DNA from: Microcoleaceae cyanobacterium UBA11344
GTDB taxonomy: Bacteria > Cyanobacteriota > Cyanobacteriia > Cyanobacteriales > Microcoleaceae
Direction: 5' to 3'
DNA length: 5,047 bases
Assembly: GCA_003483675.1 (NCBI GenBank)
Contig: DMYK01000055.1
Coordinates: 776 to 5,822, forward strand
Notes under the pieces: model-generated
Database searches by the model: none
Told to the model about the DNA's origin: nothing
Seen by the model: the letters and a program-made list of their open reading frames with translations, nothing else
In this document: in pieces, positions 4,850 to 5,047 of the stretch
How positions within the stretch are numbered: position 1 is the first letter of the stretch
Layout: each line of letters opens with the position of its first letter
Position numbers and translations under genes: made by a program

Positions 4850-5047
4850 GTGGCTCACACGTTTTTAATGGAATCAGGCCAATGGACGCTCGAAGGAAGT
4901 TGGATTGAGCGCAATGCGATGCCCATTACGGTAAAAGGCAAAACTTTAGTGAGCTGGAACCGAACAGATTGGTTCAGTATGGTGACGAAGCTCGTGTTTC
5001 CTGGAGGCGAGCGCGAAGAGATTATTTTGCAGTACCGAGGACACCTC
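4850..5047 (+). CDS. conserved hypothetical protein, N-terminal part (3' end outside window)
   Basis: 66 codons are visible without a stop, reading M(V)AHTFLMESGQWTLEG..., then TVKGKTLVSW and WFSMVTKLVFPGGERE, running off the window edge. The GTG start at 4850 is preferred because AGGA lies 8 bases upstream; ATG 4868 would give 60 codons. The frame is in fact open back to the end of anmK, so the start is not fixed by a stop. There is no signal peptide or membrane segment in the visible part; alternating hydrophobic residues and Trp/Phe suggest a beta-rich fold. I do not assign a family or function. The style resembles small conserved cyanobacterial proteins of unknown function (impression only). 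It follows anmK by 79 bases on the same strand. Confidence 0.65.
   Translation, partial: MAHTFLMESGQWTLEGSWIERNAMPITVKGKTLVSWNRTDWFSMVTKLVFPGGEREEIILQYRGHL

Overview
The window comes from a cyanobacterium, most likely a filamentous Oscillatoria/Microcoleus/Nostoc-type lineage. The evidence is five copies of the HIP1 octamer GCGATCGC in the right half, a heptanucleotide tandem repeat (STRR-like) between two genes, and the look of the encoded proteins. All supported genes are on the + strand.

Layout: (1) 1-1230 is the 3' part of an ABC1/AarF/UbiB-family atypical kinase gene cut by the window edge. (2) 1231-about 1448 is host intergenic DNA with a weak terminator-like hairpin and a larger nested inverted repeat. 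(3) About 1449-2747 is a compact insertion element of the HEARO/IsrB type. It has a left-end hairpin, a structured ~200-nt RNA region (omega RNA), an IsrB-like RuvC-only RRXRR nuclease gene with a frameshift near 2454, and a right-end hairpin. It ends directly before ATGA. It encodes no transposase, so it would need a TnpA in trans. (4) 2748-3500 is a PP2C-type Ser/Thr phosphatase whose ATG lies in the ATGA at the element junction. (5) 3517-3547 is a heptamer repeat. (6) 3550-4770 is anmK (anhydro-N-acetylmuramic acid kinase). (7) 4850-5047 is the start of an unrecognised, probably cyanobacterial, conserved protein, cut by the window edge.

The host genes look like ordinary chromosomal genes: a kinase-like membrane protein, a signalling phosphatase and a cell-wall recycling kinase. 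The interesting object is the RNA-guided element between the first two. By family knowledge, IsrB is an RNA-guided nickase whose guide is read from host DNA flanking the left end and whose TAM (NTGA) lies at the right end; both expected positions are present here. The element seems to have landed between the phosphatase gene and its native leader, and its protein gene is now split into two frames, so the copy may be decaying. Element boundaries and RNA folds were worked out by eye and are approximate.
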